Assembly: GCF_902686445.1 (NCBI RefSeq) | Contig: NC_062229.1 | Coordinates: forward strand, 3,559,003-3,623,002 | Source: Sciurus carolinensis | Taxonomy: Eukaryota > Chordata > Mammalia > Rodentia > Sciuridae | DNA length: 64,000 nucleotides | Direction: 5' to 3' | Part shown: positions 12,001 to 22,598 of the stretch, one piece after another | How positions within the stretch are numbered: the stretch's first letter is position 1 | Layout: each line of letters begins with the position of its first letter | Notes under the pieces: generated by a model | The model's input: the letters and a program-made list of their open reading frames with translations, nothing else | Database searches by the model: none | What the model was told of the DNA's origin: nothing | Made by a program: the position numbers and the translations under genes

Positions 12001-13683
12001 CATTCCAAATTGAGTGACAAAGCAAAACTGTTTGTTGAACATGACTGAAAAGCCCAGAAGTTCTAGCTTCAGGCATGGCTGGATTCAGGTACCAAAATGA
12101 CATCAGAATGAATCTTTTGCCTTCTCTGTGCTAGTGCCTTTGTTAATAAGGCAGTTCCTCTTTTGTGGCAAGAAAGCTACCAATAGTCTAACTTCACTTC
12201 TAACTCCAAAGGGAAGGGAATATATTATTTCCAATAGTTCCAGTGCAAACGTTGTAGGTCTGGCCCTCACCAGACTAGAGACGAGGTATCAAGAGGAGTG
12301 AGTGTGTATCTTAGAGTGAATCTCACCATCGGGGCTGAAGCACGCCGCCTTCTTAGACCTGGTCACCGCTGTGGTCTGCCCTGCCCAGACCAATGCTTGA
12401 GAGAGTTGAGAGCAGATTGCTAAAGAAGCAGCCAGTGCCCTCCCTCCAGAGAAGACTGCCGTTGTGACAAACAGCCATTATAAGGGCAGCTTTGCCAGGT
12501 CCTGGGACAGGAAGAGACAGGATCGCAGGATGAAAGAATAAGTGATTATGGATCCAGGGCAGGAGGAGGAGATGGTGAAAAAATTTGGAGACTGGGCAGA
12601 GGGGGAAGGATTCTCAGAGAATTAGGGATGCCACACAGGCCCCCAGGGCAAGGCTGGAACTAGACCCCTGGGGTTGCTGGGCAATGGAGGAAGCATCGAG
12701 AGACAGACAGACGGCGCGGCCCAGAGGCTTCGCTAGCTCCCAAACAAGACCTGTGGGGAGGGCCGAGCAGCAACTGGGACTGGGATCCTTTATGGGAAGG
12801 TAAGTGGTGCTGCTGGGGTTTGGAGGCGAGTGGCATCTGCCATTCTGGCGTGGGGGTTTCCTGTTGTCATGGTTGGACCTGCTGAGCCAAGTCTTGTTCC
12901 AGAAATCCTCGTCACTGCTGGTGGTGAAAATGTGGCCCCGGTTCCCATTGAGACCCTGGTGAAGGAGAAGATCCCCATCATCAGCAACGCCATGCTGGTG
13001 GGGGACAGAGCCAAGTTTCTGAGCATACTGCTGACGCTGAAGGTGAGGCGCGCACCTGCCGGGCCCTGGGGCCCCTGCAGCCAGCCCGACTGGCCCCAGG
13101 GCCGGGAGCTGGCCTGTAGGCTCGAGATCCACTTCTTGGTCTTCAGGGCCTGGGTTGGGAGGGCCGGCCAAGGAACGTCTGGTGACAGGGCTGTCCGGGG
13201 CAGTGCGAGACAGATCGGAAAACTGGAGTTCCCCTGAACAAGCTGAGCCCGGAGGTCATCGACTTCTGCCGGAGCCTGGGCAGCCAGGCTTCCACGGTGA
13301 CGGACATCCTGGGGCAGCAAGACCAGCTCGTCTATGCGGCCATCCAGCGAGGCATAGATGCTGTGAACCAGGAAGCCACCTCCGATGCACAGCGGATTCA
13401 GAAGTGGGCCATCTTGGAGAAGGACTTTTCCATCCCAGGGGGAGAGCTGGGTGAGCCGGCTGAGGGCCAACGACCCTGATCAGGCCTGTCCCCCGCCAGT
13501 GTCTGGGCCTCTTGTGGGTCTCAGCCCCGGGGCTGTGCTTCCTGGTCCCGCTGCAGGTGTGGAACTCCCTTTCCCTCTGTGACTCAGCTCGTTTCGCCTT
13601 TCTCAACAGGTCCAACAACAAAAATGAAGAGGCAGTTCATAGCCCAGAAATACAAAGCGCAAATCGAGAGCTTCTACCAGTGA
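2908..13683 (+). CDS. ACSBG2: ACSBG2, acyl-CoA synthetase bubblegum 2 (3' seven coding exons; 5' part off window)
   Basis: Long-chain/very-long-chain fatty acyl-CoA synthetase of the adenylate-forming superfamily: it makes acyl-AMP from fatty acid and ATP, then acyl-CoA. Seven exons (2908-3084, 7427-7608, 7778-8011, 11345-11562, 12903-13042, 13204-13450, 13610-13683) join in frame to 423 residues plus a TGA stop, close to the C-terminal two thirds of the roughly 666-residue human protein. Visible motifs in order: VVSYLPLSH in the first exon, IYGMSESSG (A5), LHSGDLG (A7), [16 protein letters not shown] (A8) and the basic TTKMKR segment before the C-terminus (A10 region). No frameshift or stop occurs in any exon, and all junctions have GT/AG. 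The ATP-binding P-loop exon is left of the window. The family is known mainly from testis and brainstem. The assignment rests on recognisable similarity to human ACSBG2 and on the neighbour MLLT1. Confidence 0.93.
4740..5110 (-). mobile_element. Old LINE-1 3'-end-like fragment
   Basis: Stretches such as 'cttttattatcttaaatttgggaggtcgg' resemble the 'acagttctggaggctggaagtc' 3'-end sequence shared by old L1M elements. Strongly diverged; the strand is uncertain. Confidence 0.45.
5131..5335 (+). mobile_element. MEN-type composite SINE (B1-like + ID-like)
   Basis: The left part 'ggtggcacagacctgtaat...gaggccagcctcag' is 7SL/B1-like. A long A-run (5240-5266) is followed by a degenerate ID-like half ('gatgtagcttgatggtaaag'). 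Plus orientation. Confidence 0.85.
5640..6115 (-). mobile_element. LINE-1 3' fragment, antisense
   Basis: On the minus strand this region encodes LINE-1 ORF2-end-like sequence ([16 protein letters not shown]), and 'tttaatttgcatttccctaatggcc' is the typical reverse of the conserved ORF2 3' segment. It is broken. Confidence 0.85.
6163..6262 (-). mobile_element. ID-type SINE, antisense
   Basis: 'gtgctgaggattgaacccag...gtaagcgctctacccctgagc' is the reverse complement of the ID core (gctcagtggtagagcgcttac...ctgggttcaatcctcagcac). Confidence 0.88.
6383..6480 (+). repeat. 49-bp tandem duplication
   Basis: Two copies, at 6383-6431 and 6432-6480, both starting gtgcttgcggtgcc and running through tctccagggac to the c(c)ggg boundary, with a few differences. 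Confidence 0.85.
7427..7608 (+). CDS. ACSBG2: ACSBG2 exon b
   Basis: 182 bp, phase 0 to 2. It starts [15 protein letters not shown] and runs through [16 protein letters not shown] to RRMVG. Acceptor gtgcag at 7421-7426, donor GTAGGT at 7609. The matching exon of the downstream paralogue is also exactly 182 bp. Confidence 0.93.
7609..7777 (+). other. Short G-rich ACSBG2 intron
   Basis: A 169-bp intron whose first half is strongly G-rich on the sense strand, with repeated gggg runs and a duplicated 'gtcttctgggcggggag' module. The downstream paralogue has an 81-bp intron at this position. Confidence 0.9.
7778..8011 (+). CDS. ACSBG2: ACSBG2 exon c (A5 motif)
   Basis: 234 bp, phase 2 in and 2 out. 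It encodes [31 protein letters not shown], then [14 protein letters not shown], the A5-type YGxSE motif that contacts adenine and acyl substrate in this superfamily. Acceptor ttcacag ends at 7777; donor GTGCGG at 8012. Confidence 0.93.
8450..9235 (-). mobile_element. LINE-1 3' fragment, antisense
   Basis: Minus-strand translation gives LINE-1 ORF2-end sequence ([27 protein letters not shown]), followed by the 3'UTR. It ends at the 'tttgcatttctctaatc' segment. No intact frame. Confidence 0.9.
9350..9770 (+). mobile_element. Old L1M-type 3' end fragment
   Basis: It contains 'ggatcagggtccagcctg...gtgacc' and 'actggggtttaggacttctacacatgaa...acacaattcaacc', phrases typical of L1M 3'UTRs. Diverged. 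Confidence 0.6.
10170..10700 (-). mobile_element. LINE-1 3'UTR-like fragment, antisense
   Basis: AT-rich sequence such as 'aagttgaattgtttgtttgttgg...tcaggcttttgtctttcatg' matches reverse-oriented LINE-1 3' regions. Diverged and without an ORF. Confidence 0.6.
11345..11562 (+). CDS. ACSBG2: ACSBG2 exon d (A7 motif)
   Basis: 218 bp, phase 2 to 1. It encodes [37 protein letters not shown] (A7; the Asp binds ATP ribose in the family) and ends in YITGRIK, the start of the A8 hinge. Acceptor ggcag ends at 11344; donor GTAGCA at 11563. The A8 Arg is present, whereas human ACSBG2 is reported to carry His here. Confidence 0.93.
11563..12902 (+). other. ACSBG2 intron
   Basis: A 1.3-kb intron. Around 11740-12130 it is AT-rich and looks like a diverged interspersed repeat I cannot name. 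No ORF resembles a gene. Confidence 0.8.
12903..13042 (+). CDS. ACSBG2: ACSBG2 exon e (A8 motif)
   Basis: 140 bp, phase 1 to 0. It completes A8 as [17 protein letters not shown], then [18 protein letters not shown] and ILLTLK, which is C-terminal subdomain sequence. Acceptor gttccag ends at 12902; donor GTGAGG at 13043. Confidence 0.93.
13204..13450 (+). CDS. ACSBG2: ACSBG2 exon f
   Basis: 247 bp, phase 0 to 1. It starts [11 protein letters not shown] and runs through [16 protein letters not shown] to [16 protein letters not shown]. The acceptor is ggggcag ending at 13203 and the donor GTGAGC at 13451. Same length and phase as its counterpart at 36118-36364. Confidence 0.93.
13610..13683 (+). 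CDS. ACSBG2: ACSBG2 terminal coding exon
   Basis: 74 bp: the last 23 residues after the junction glycine ([17 protein letters not shown] through SFYQ) and TGA at 13681-13683. It contains the basic TTKMKR segment in the position of the A10 catalytic-lysine region. Acceptor tctcaacag ends at 13609. Confidence 0.92.
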
Positions 13684-14204
13684 TGGCCCGGCTGGAGCCC
13701 TTGGCTGCCCTGGGGTGAGGGCCGGTTGCTTGGCTGGCTGGGCTGTACGCTGACCGTCCCACAGGCTCTGCTGAGTGGCAGGAGTGGGTAGAATGGGGGC
13801 CACACCCACGAGGGGTTCCGCCTCACTCCGGCTCCCTCTGCGGCGGGATAGCACCTGAGCCTCCTTCGCAGCTGGTCTGAGCGGACAGCCAAGCTCCGCC
13901 TTTCCGCGTCCCTCGAGGAGGAAAGGTGCGGCCCTCCCACCCAGGACTGGCATTTTCCTGGAGCCTCCAAATGTTTCACTGGCTTGTTTGGACGAGGTCT
14001 TCCAGAAACCTTGGTGGACATTTCACCTGCCAGGAACCCAAAGAGCGAGCAGGGCCCCCCTCCCTCCCCCATTTCCCAGGGCCTCCAGGACTCCACGAGT
14101 CTCCCACAGGAATTCTGTGCAGTGCAGGCAGAGAACCTGTCTGCAGCTGTCCCAAGGACGCGTGCCCCTTATGTGGGCCAACCGTGCTCCGCTGATGCCC
14201 ACCC

Positions 14205-14600
14205 AGCCCCCTGGCAGGAGTCTGTTTGGGCTGCTGTAATAAAGTCACACAGGCCTGGGCTTCTGAGAGCAGAAACTTATTGTCTCACAGTTCTGGAGGC
14301 TCAAAGTCAGAGACCACAGTGCCAGCGGGGTCCGTCCCATCGGAGGGCACGAGGGACATTGCAGACCTCGCTCCCTGGCATGCAGACAGCCATCTTCTCC
14401 CCCCCCCTCCTATCTCCCTCTGTGCATCTGTGTCCAAACCTCCCCTTTCTGAAGGTCGCCAGTCGCGCTGGGTGAGGGCCCACCCGCGGGGCCCTTCTTA
14501 ACTTCTCGACCGCCCACGTCTAAGTGCGGTCACGTCTGAGGCACTGGGGGGCTGGGACTTCCACCCGCGAGCTGATTCTCTCTCACACTGACTTGTGGGG
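14205..14600 (+). mobile_element. Old L1M-type 3' end fragment
   Basis: 'gtttgggctgctgtaataaagtcac', then 'ttattgtctcacagttctggaggctc' and 'ggtgagggcccaccc...gaggcactggggggctgggacttcc', the ordered landmarks of L1M 3' ends. It overlaps the candidate ACSBG2 poly(A) signal. Confidence 0.7.
14238..14243 (+). terminator. Candidate poly(A) signal for ACSBG2
   Basis: AATAAA about 555 bp after the ACSBG2 stop codon. It sits inside a sequence that looks like an old LINE-1 3' end, so it may be incidental. I saw no stronger hexamer between the stop and this point. Confidence 0.35.
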
Positions 14601-17600
14601 TCTCCTGAGAGGGCCTGGGAGTTCCACACACCCACCATCCCCGGCTTTCGCGAGATTTCCAGTTGAGTGAGGGGCTGCTCCAAACCCGTGCTGTCCCACA
14701 TGGCAGCCCCTGGCCAGGAGTGGCTCATCTGCACTGGGATGTGCAAAACACAACTCCCAGGCTTGGTACAGGAAGGAATCTAAATACGTTATTAATATTT
14801 TAAGACCTTGATTACATGTGATATTTGGAGCAAGTGGGTACATAAAATATATCACTAAAATTAATTTTATTAGTCCTTTTTTAAGTGGCTACTAGAAAAT
14901 TCTAATTTGCACAGGTGGGTTTCTCTTGGACGGGGCACTGCCCGGCTCATTCTGTAGGGAGCTGGATGAGGGCCAATTTACCAGTGGACCCGTCACTGAG
15001 GGCTTCTTTTGTTGGTGACTGTGGAGTCTGGAGACTGATTGCACATCATCAGGCTCTGAATGACAACCTGTGTCCCCCCAACAGGAAGACACATGGCCAC
15101 GGAGCCTCCTGGACTAGCCAGGGCCTCTCCCTCCAGTTTCTTGACTGTTCACCTGTTGAAGAGGCCCTCCCCGCCTTTCCTAGCAATGAGATCGCTGCAG
15201 ATCTACAAACGTCTGAGGACAATCCCAGGGAAGCTTCTTGGGAGGTCTACAAAGAACTGCCTGCCTGTTTAAGGAGGAAGATCTGCCCCTGTATGTTCCA
15301 TTTGGATTTTTTTTTTCTCCCCAGAGGACTTCATGAGACATTAGAAAGAAAAAAACCTTCACAAGTTTGAGGAACTAGACCCCAAAACTCACCCACCTTT
15401 CCAGAACTGTCTTGGAAGCCTTTCCAGTAAGTTCTGACAAGGCTTTGGCGACTCCTGTCTCGACTTGGGGCCAGTGCGGAACACTGCCCTTCAGTGTGGT
15501 GGGGAGAGGCTAGGCCTCCAAGGCAGCTGGGCCCCCTGGGTTAAGTTCAAACTTCGGAGGCTCAGAGGTTTCTTAATCCAGACAAGTAGACCCCCATCGC
15601 AGGCTGGCCGGGAAAGCTGGGTGAGATGACGTACAGGGATCACAGTGACTGACCTGCAGGTCCTCGGTACGGGTTGGGGTCACTGCCACTGGCTGTTGGT
15701 AAGAATGACGCTTGACCGCTCCGTCCTTCAGGATGAATTCTGCTGTTGTCATAAAGTCCCAAATAACCACCACCTGAAGATCACCGCCTGCCTGCTCCTC
15801 TCTCATCCCGAGCCCACCGTGAGCAGGCTGTGGTGTTAACCAGCTTCCCCTCACTGTGACAAATGACCTCAGGTGGTCGATTAAAGAGGAAAGGCTACCC
15901 TGGCCCCTGGCTTGTGGCTGTAGAGTCTGCAGCCCGGGGCTGCCTGGCCCTGTTGCCTTCGGGCCTGTGGAGAGGCAGCACCCCACCAGGAGCGCGGGAG
16001 CCAGGAGGCAGAGGGAGGAAGTGGAGGGGCGGCCGGGCCCCGAGAGCCGACTCCCCACCCCCAGTCGCACCTCTCAGAGGGTCCACCACCTCCCAGTGGC
16101 ACCACCCTGGCGACCAACTCTAACACGTGAGCCTGTGGGGACATTTAAGATCCAAACGATAGCAAAAGCCAACTAGAAGGGAGAAGGAGTGACAAGGTCA
16201 GGAGGACGGAGTGGCTGCCAGTCAGCAGAGGCCAGAGGGGGCAAGAGGAAGGCTGCTGGTGTGGGAGGAAGAGGAACTCCAGCTGGACCAGGTGGCCACC
16301 CGTCACCAGGGAGGGGCAGGTCAACACCTGTGCCGCAGACGTTTCTTCACCTTTCTTTCCCTGCAGAAAGGGAGAGGGATTTGAGAGGAAAAGATGTGGC
16401 CATGAGTTCGCACCAGCACACGGAGCGCAGAGCTGGAAGTCCCTCCCGCACCAGCCTTACAGCCACCACCACGCAGAGCGAGGGGCCAGGGTCCCAGGCA
16501 GGAGGGGATGGAAAGGGCTGACTGTCTAGGTGGCATCCGACGCAGCACGCTGGGGAGCCCGATGGCAGCAGTGGGGGATCTCTGTCCAGGGCAGCTGGCG
16601 GGGGGGCAACGTGAGCAGGCTCGGGATGGCCCCCATCTCGCCCCGCTGGATTCAGAACTACTGATCTAAGAATTCAAGTTTGCTGCCATCTTCCTCTTCC
16701 GTGGTGATCGCTCCATTTGAGGGTGAGGTCGCAGTCACTTCATGTGCCCCACGGCCTATACGGTCACTCCTTCAAGTTAAAACAGGAGTGGAGTTTGGCT
16801 CCGCTGGGTTTTTGAGCTCAAGACCTAGACTGCTGGGAACACCCCGGCGCCAGCACACGGGTCCTCTGGGTCGTCCACGTAACCAGAGCAAGGCCTGAGC
16901 CTGGTCCTGAGTGGCCATCAGACAGACCAAGCTGAAGTCCAACCTGCAGAGTACGTTCTGAGCTCTGTAGGATCCAGGAACATGAGACCCGAGACCAGGA
17001 AAGGAGAGGAACCGCTCAGAGAGGAGCTGGAGAGGCGACACCCGAGAGCAGGAGGGAAGGAGGTGCGGCTGCACAGGGGCAGCGGGAGAGGCACGGGGTG
17101 CTCTGAACCAGTGCTGGCTCCCTGGTGTGGGGGGCCACGTGCTGCAAGGCAGAAAGTGTCCCCATCTGGGGACACTACATGCTGGCAGGTACAGAGGAGA
17201 GGGCACGTCTGCGGCTTCTCTGGGGTGGGGTGGAGGGCAGGACGGGGGGAGAGGCACCAGCTTCCCGTTGCTGTGGAAACAAAAACAACTCCTGGGGCAC
17301 CAGCCTGTGAGGAGGGAAGGCTGCCGCTGCCCTGGGCGCCCGGTCGACGGGCTGGTCCAGGGTGGGTCTGCTGCCCTGGACCGTGGCAGAGCCCGGGCTG
17401 CAGCACAGCTGCTCCCCTCATGGCCAGCAGCAGCCGTGGGCAGGGAAGAGACCAGGGTCCCCCTCTCCCTGCCTCCAGGCCTCACCGTGTAGAGGCTCCA
17501 CCCTCCCTGCACGTGCCAGCCCAGGACTGAAGCTTTAGCAGCTCAGCCTTTGGGGGACGCTGATGGGCAGCAGGAGAGGCAGGAAATGCGTCTCGTGTTA

Positions 17601-19299
17601 ACAAGTAGTGAATCTCGGCAGAGGACGTGGGAGGTCTTTGTGCTACTTTGGCAACTTTTCTGTAACTTTGAAAATACTTCCACACATTATTTGGAGACAT
17701 ATTCTAAAGCCTGTGGCTGATTTTTAGCCACTTATTTTGTGAGCAGGCACGGCACGGACATCTTTCTCTGCGGACAACTGCCCCCTTCTTTCTAGCTCCT
17801 GCATAGTTTGCTGCAGCATGGACTGTGCGTGGCTTGCTGCCTGTCCCCCATGGCTGGACACTTAGGTTGCTGTCACTTTGTCACACCGCAGCCAGTAGCC
17901 TTGATGTCACCTGTGCACAGAGCACATCTATCTCTCAGTCCTTCACTACGCCAAGTATCCCGCTGCCATCTCAGCTGCATTCCCAAAGGCCAGGCTGGGC
18001 TTCAGCTGACCAGGCACAGAAGCAGGGCACCCTCCACAGCTCGAGCAATGCCCCCTGCCCTGGAAATGCCCCCTCCATTCCCAAGACCCCAGCCCAGGCG
18101 AGGGAAGTGAGGGCACGTCTGCTGGAGTGTCCAGGCAGTCCTCTCGAGGGACGCCGGGGGAATCGGCACACTCGCGGTGGCTGAGAAAGGCGCTTCCTGC
18201 ATGCCTGCCAGTCCTGGTGCTGGTCCTACGGGGACGAAGCAAGCTAAGCTGGTGACATCCCTGCTCCTGTAGCCAGACTCACAAGTCTCTCCCTGTGGCA
18301 GCTAGAACAGAACGCTCTGGACGGGGACATGCTCACCGGGCCGCCACGGACAGTCATGCGGGATGGCAAGGCGAGCACCAGAGGCCCCGTGTGAAACACA
18401 GAAGCGCTGGGCAGCCAAGCCACGGCCACTGCACAAGCAGCTGTCCAGCCCGTCACCATCAGCTCTTCCCTAGAAGCACATTTCCACACACCTGGGTCTC
18501 CCGTCCTGTCTCCAGGTGTCCTCTTTGCTCTCTCGGCACCCACCCCTCCAGGTGTGGGCGGGACCACGCGCCCACCTCCACACATCAGCTGGTAAACAGG
18601 GCTTCTCCTTCCCTGGTGAAGCTCCTTCGGAATCCAATCCCACACTGGTCCCCAACACAAGCTAGCCAAGTCCTCTAAGCCACTTGCCAGTCTTCACCTT
18701 CAGGTTTTGACGTTGTGATCAGCCTCTGGGGACGTCCTGAGGCCTGACTCCACTGAGATAGGAGGCCATGAGGAGGGCACTGGTGGGTAGGGCAGGAAGA
18801 CTGGCCAATGCTGGGAACACAGTGCCCCAAGGTCACCAGAGGCAGTTTCAGCAAGGCAAGACCAGCTTGGGCCTGGAGGAGGGGCTGCTTTGCTAGCATG
18901 GGCAGCTGGCGGGATCTGGGGACTCAGGGCACCCCGCCATCTGAGTCCTCCCAAATCACACCGTTCCAGTTCTCGGCACCACGCCTTCTCAACGCCCTGG
19001 CTCTCGTGAGAAGAGCCTGCAAGGCTGTGAATCTGCTCTACGTTACCCTTCAGCACCTGCAGCTGCGAGGGGCACTCAAGGCACTGCAGAAGACCCTCTG
19101 AGCAAGCCCAGAGGTGAGCCGGGACTGTTAAGGTCCTCTGGTGTGGTCATCAACACTACCCACAATCCCAGGGCCAGCTCTTCCTTCCCCTCAGTCCAGA
19201 CCTTTGCCTGGGACAGAGGAGCAAGGGCAGCACACAATCCAGCATCCCACTAAGGGCAGACGTGCAGACCAGCAAGAGCAGGGTCCAGAGGTGAAACGC

Positions 19300-20110
19300 C
19301 TCACTTATGACCAACTGGTGTGGATAAGGGGGCCAAGGCAGTCCAACAGTGCAGTGGGGGAAGGACGGTCCTGTCAACTAATGGTGCTGGACTATGTCCA
19401 GAAGGAAAAAAAAAAAAAAAAGGATTTAGGCCTTTACCCCACACCATACACAATTAGAGAAACATCATAAACCTCAATGCAGAAGCTGAAATTATAAAAT
19501 GCCCAGGAAAAAAATGTAGGAGAAAATCTAGATGCCCTGGTATTAAGTGAAGATTTCTTAGACATGATGCCAACGCACCAACCAGAAATTAAAAGAACTG
19601 ACAGAACCAGGTTGCGCCAGCATCAAAGTCTCTCACCCCTCAAAGATCCTGTCAAGAAACCATCAACTTGGAAAAGGAAAGCAGAAGTATTTAAGAGCCA
19701 TGCAAATGTTAACCAAATTTTTTGCTGCCTGAATATATAACGAACTCTTAGTTCTCAATGATAAAAAGAACTGCATCCAACTGGAAGAAACAAGGTTGAC
19801 GGGAAAACAGTCTGAAGACACCCTGCTCCCTGACAGCGAGCGTGGCTAGCCTGTAGCCAAGACGACCTGTGGCCCCAAACGCTCTCACGTTTCCAGTCGG
19901 GTCCAACCGTACCCACAGTTCAAACGAGCTTGGTTTCTAGAGTCAACAGTTACCATGTAGGTACTTTTACAAATAGCACGAAGCAGGAACTTGACACACC
20001 TGAACTTGGAGGGAGGAAAGAGTAAAGGGAGAAGGTAACGTGCAAACCACACCTGAAAGTCACCTCAGCGTAACACCGTCATTACAATGATCTCATTTAC
20101 AGACCCAATT
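19300..20110 (+). mobile_element. LINE-1 ORF2 fragment
   Basis: 'gaccaactggtgtggataaggg' through 'aatggtgctggactatg' and 'aacctcaatgcagaagctg' follow the LINE-1 ORF2 C-terminal order, with many frame breaks and an A-run at 19406-19421. Confidence 0.75.
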
Positions 20111-20144
20111 TAAAAATGATAAAGGATTGGAATGTGTCTTATTA

Positions 20145-20345
20145 TCATCATTATTATTTTGGTACCAGGGATTGAACTCAGGGGCACTCGACCACTGAGT
20201 CACATCTCCAGTCCTATTTTGTATTTTACTTAGAGACAGGTCTCACTGAGTTGCTTAGCATCTCACCTTTGCTAAGGCTGGCTCTGAACTCATGATCCTC
20301 CAGTCTCAGTCTCCCAAGCTGCAGGATTACAGGAGTGCCCGGCTG
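20145..20345 (-). mobile_element. MEN-type composite SINE, antisense
   Basis: 'ggtaccagggattgaactcaggggcactc' is the reversed ID-like half. It is followed by 'gtctcactgagttgct...gcaggattacaggagtgcccggc', the reversed B1-like half. Confidence 0.9.
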
Positions 20346-20504
20346 GAATGTGTATTTCTATTTAAAAAAAAAAAACAAAAAAAAACAAAAAAAAACTGGT
20401 CAATAAATACATGAGAAGATGCTTGACAGCCTCAGCCATCAAGGAAAGGCAACCGCCACCCCCACATGAGACTGTACTTCACTCTTCTAGCCTTGCTAAA
20501 ATCC

Positions 20505-20660
20505 TCTTACACAGGGGGAGATTGAACCCAGGGGCACCTAACCACTGAGCCACATCTCCAGTCCCCACGTTCATATTTTATTGAGAGAAAGTCTCGCTAA
20601 ATTGCTGAGGCTGACCTTAGAGGCTGAGATTACAGGTGGAGCAACTGCACTCAATCTAGC
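20505..20660 (-). mobile_element. MEN-type SINE fragment, antisense
   Basis: 'gggggagattgaacccaggggcac...accactgagccacatctccagtccc' and 'tctcgctaaattgctgaggctgacc' repeat the reversed MEN pattern, with internal loss in the B1-like half. Confidence 0.85.
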
Positions 20661-20669
20661 TTTGCTAAA

Positions 20670-20900
20670 ATTCTTAAAATGTGGTGATACCAAGGCAAGG
20701 AGATGGAGGGACAGGGACTCTCACACATCCCGGTGGGAATGCAAATAGCCACTTTGGAAGTTTATTGAAATGTTAAAAATGGAGGTACTAAATGGCCCAG
20801 CAATTCAGTTTCTAGCTACAAAAATAAAAACAACTTTGTACCCAATGGCAGGAGGACATGTGAGAGGGAATCACTGGTGAGCCAGGAAGCCACCCTGAGG
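20670..20900 (+). mobile_element. LINE-1 fragment
   Basis: 'gtgggaatgcaaatagccactttggaag' and 'tactaaatggcccagcaattcag' match the conserved ORF2 3' segment (TLWK / DPA region) in diverged form. Confidence 0.65.
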
Positions 20901-21499
20901 GAAGGGGCTGTTTTTACAACTCACTCGCAGGAGAACTCTCAGGGTTTCACTAGCCTTACCTTAACCTCCAGGGCATGCACTCCCAGTGATCTGACCACCT
21001 CCTACTAGGCCCTACCTCTTAAAGCTTCCCTCACCTCCCACACCGGGGACCAAGCTGCTCACACATAGGCCCTTGGTGGCAGTACTGGATGCTTGGGTCA
21101 GAGGAACCCCCAGTTCCCCAGTCAAGAAGGCTTGTGTCTAAGAGCTGCTGGGTCAGCAACCTGCTGGCCAAAGCAGAAGGCTGATGTTGGCGCTGCTGGC
21201 CCCAGAACCACACTGCTTCTGACAGGGCCCACCCTGGCTCCACCCCTCACGTGACTTACTCCCATCAGTCATGACCAGGGGAACCCGATCACGTTCAGAA
21301 CCCTCCTGCATGGAATTCGAGGAAAGCAGCTTTCAGCTTCCTGGCCTCTGCTGCTGGAGGTGGGCTGGGCTCTGTCTTCCTGCAGGCCACTCCCATTCCT
21401 TGAACCTGTGCTTCTCGCTCTGCTTCGCTGAGCTACATCCAACATGCCCCCTTTTGTGCCTGGCTCTTCCCCCCAGTGTGTCTCCATCTGCGCGGTACC

Positions 21500-21640
21500 A
21501 GCGGCCCCTTCCTTCTCGATGGCTGAGCAGTGGGCGCTTGTTGGGCGGTACCACCTACGTCCACACGCATGTCTTCTTTGAAGAAATGTTTGCTCAAATT
21601 CTTTGCCCATTTAAAAGCAGGGCCATTTTTTTTTTTTTTT
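21500..21640 (-). mobile_element. LINE-1-like fragment, antisense
   Basis: 'gtcttctttgaagaaatgtttgctcaaattctttgcccattt' is a common reversed LINE-1 3' phrase. It runs into a T-run at 21628-21644. Confidence 0.6.
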
Positions 21641-21837
21641 TTTTGAGTTGTAAGGGTTCCTTATGCCTCGTGGTAACGACATCCTTGTGCTTCTTTAGTT
21701 ACTAGTTTTATAATAGAGTTTGATTTCGGTAGAATAAGGTCTTTTGTTTAAATCTTTTGTTGTTGTTGTTGTTGTTAAATTCTGAAACCAATTTGTCAAG
21801 TTCCTTAAAAATTCTTAAATTCTATTGACAACGTATT

Positions 21838-21940
21838 TGGGGGACACTGGGAATGCCGCTCAGTGGTAGGGTGCTTGCTTAGCATGCACGGGCCCTGGGT
21901 TTGATCCCTAGCATGGCCAAAATCAAAATTAAAAGGCCAT
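21838..21940 (+). mobile_element. ID-type SINE
   Basis: 'gggacactgggaatgccgctcagtggtagggtgcttgcttagcatgcacgggccctgggtttgatccctagcatgg': an ID core with tRNA-like A and B boxes and an A-rich tail. Confidence 0.85.
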
Positions 21941-22466
21941 TTTTATTGATTAATCTGAAGGAGAACATTGTTTTCAATACTGAGTTTTCCCATTCATTAC
22001 ATTCATTAATACAGTATCTGTTCCAAACTTTTAGCATTTTATCCATAACTGCCTTGAACAGCTTTTGGCCGACTTAATTCTGGCTACTGTTTGTTACAGC
22101 TGAGGCTTTCCTTCTTTTGGAGTGTTTAGGTGGTTGTGCTGGCGCACGAAAAGCTGCTGGTGTTTCTGTACGCCTGCAACGCACTGCTGGTCTACTTCTC
22201 AAAATGCAAACGCTTTTTTGCAAAAAATAGGCATATCTTGCAAATATTTTTCTCTTCCTTTTCAATCTTGGTTCCTCAAGAAAATACAAGAGGAAAATAA
22301 AGCCCTCCACATCAGTAGAGGAATCTGTGCATTTTCTATGATGGCTCGCTGTTGCCTTCTCTTCGTGGCTACCCTCTGAGAAACGACAAGAAGCCATTTG
22401 CTTCAGAAAGGTCTTTTGAATTTATTTTTAAATTGTGGTAAAATATACATAAAATCCACCATTTTA

Positions 22467-22598
22467 GGGCTGGGGTTGTGGCTCAGTGGTAGAGCGCTTG
22501 CCCAGCATGTGTGAGGCACTGGGTTCGATCTTAGCAACACATAAAAATAAAAAATAAATAAAGGTATTGTGTCCATCTACAACTAAAATTATTTTTCA
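22467..22598 (+). mobile_element. ID-type SINE inserted in an old repeat, with target-site duplication
   Basis: It starts ggctggggttgtggctcagtgg and has a full ID body and the squirrel-type tail ('aaggtattgtgtccatctacaactaaa'). It is flanked by near-identical 16-bp repeats, aaaatccaccatttta at 22451-22466 and aaaatccactatttta at 22599-22614. Confidence 0.92.

Noticed and set aside
17269..17282. Third X-box-like sequence (gttgctgtggaaac)
   Set aside because: Both half-sites depart from the consensus, unlike the two perfect sites in MLLT1 introns.
16772..17512. 246-codon minus-strand ORF in the intergenic region
   Set aside because: Low-complexity Pro/Ser/Arg-rich translation in GC-rich DNA, with no recognisable domain and competing ORFs on both strands.
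22467..22540. tRNA-like sequence with A and B boxes
   Set aside because: It is the head of an ID SINE, with no cloverleaf acceptor stem and many dispersed copies in the window.
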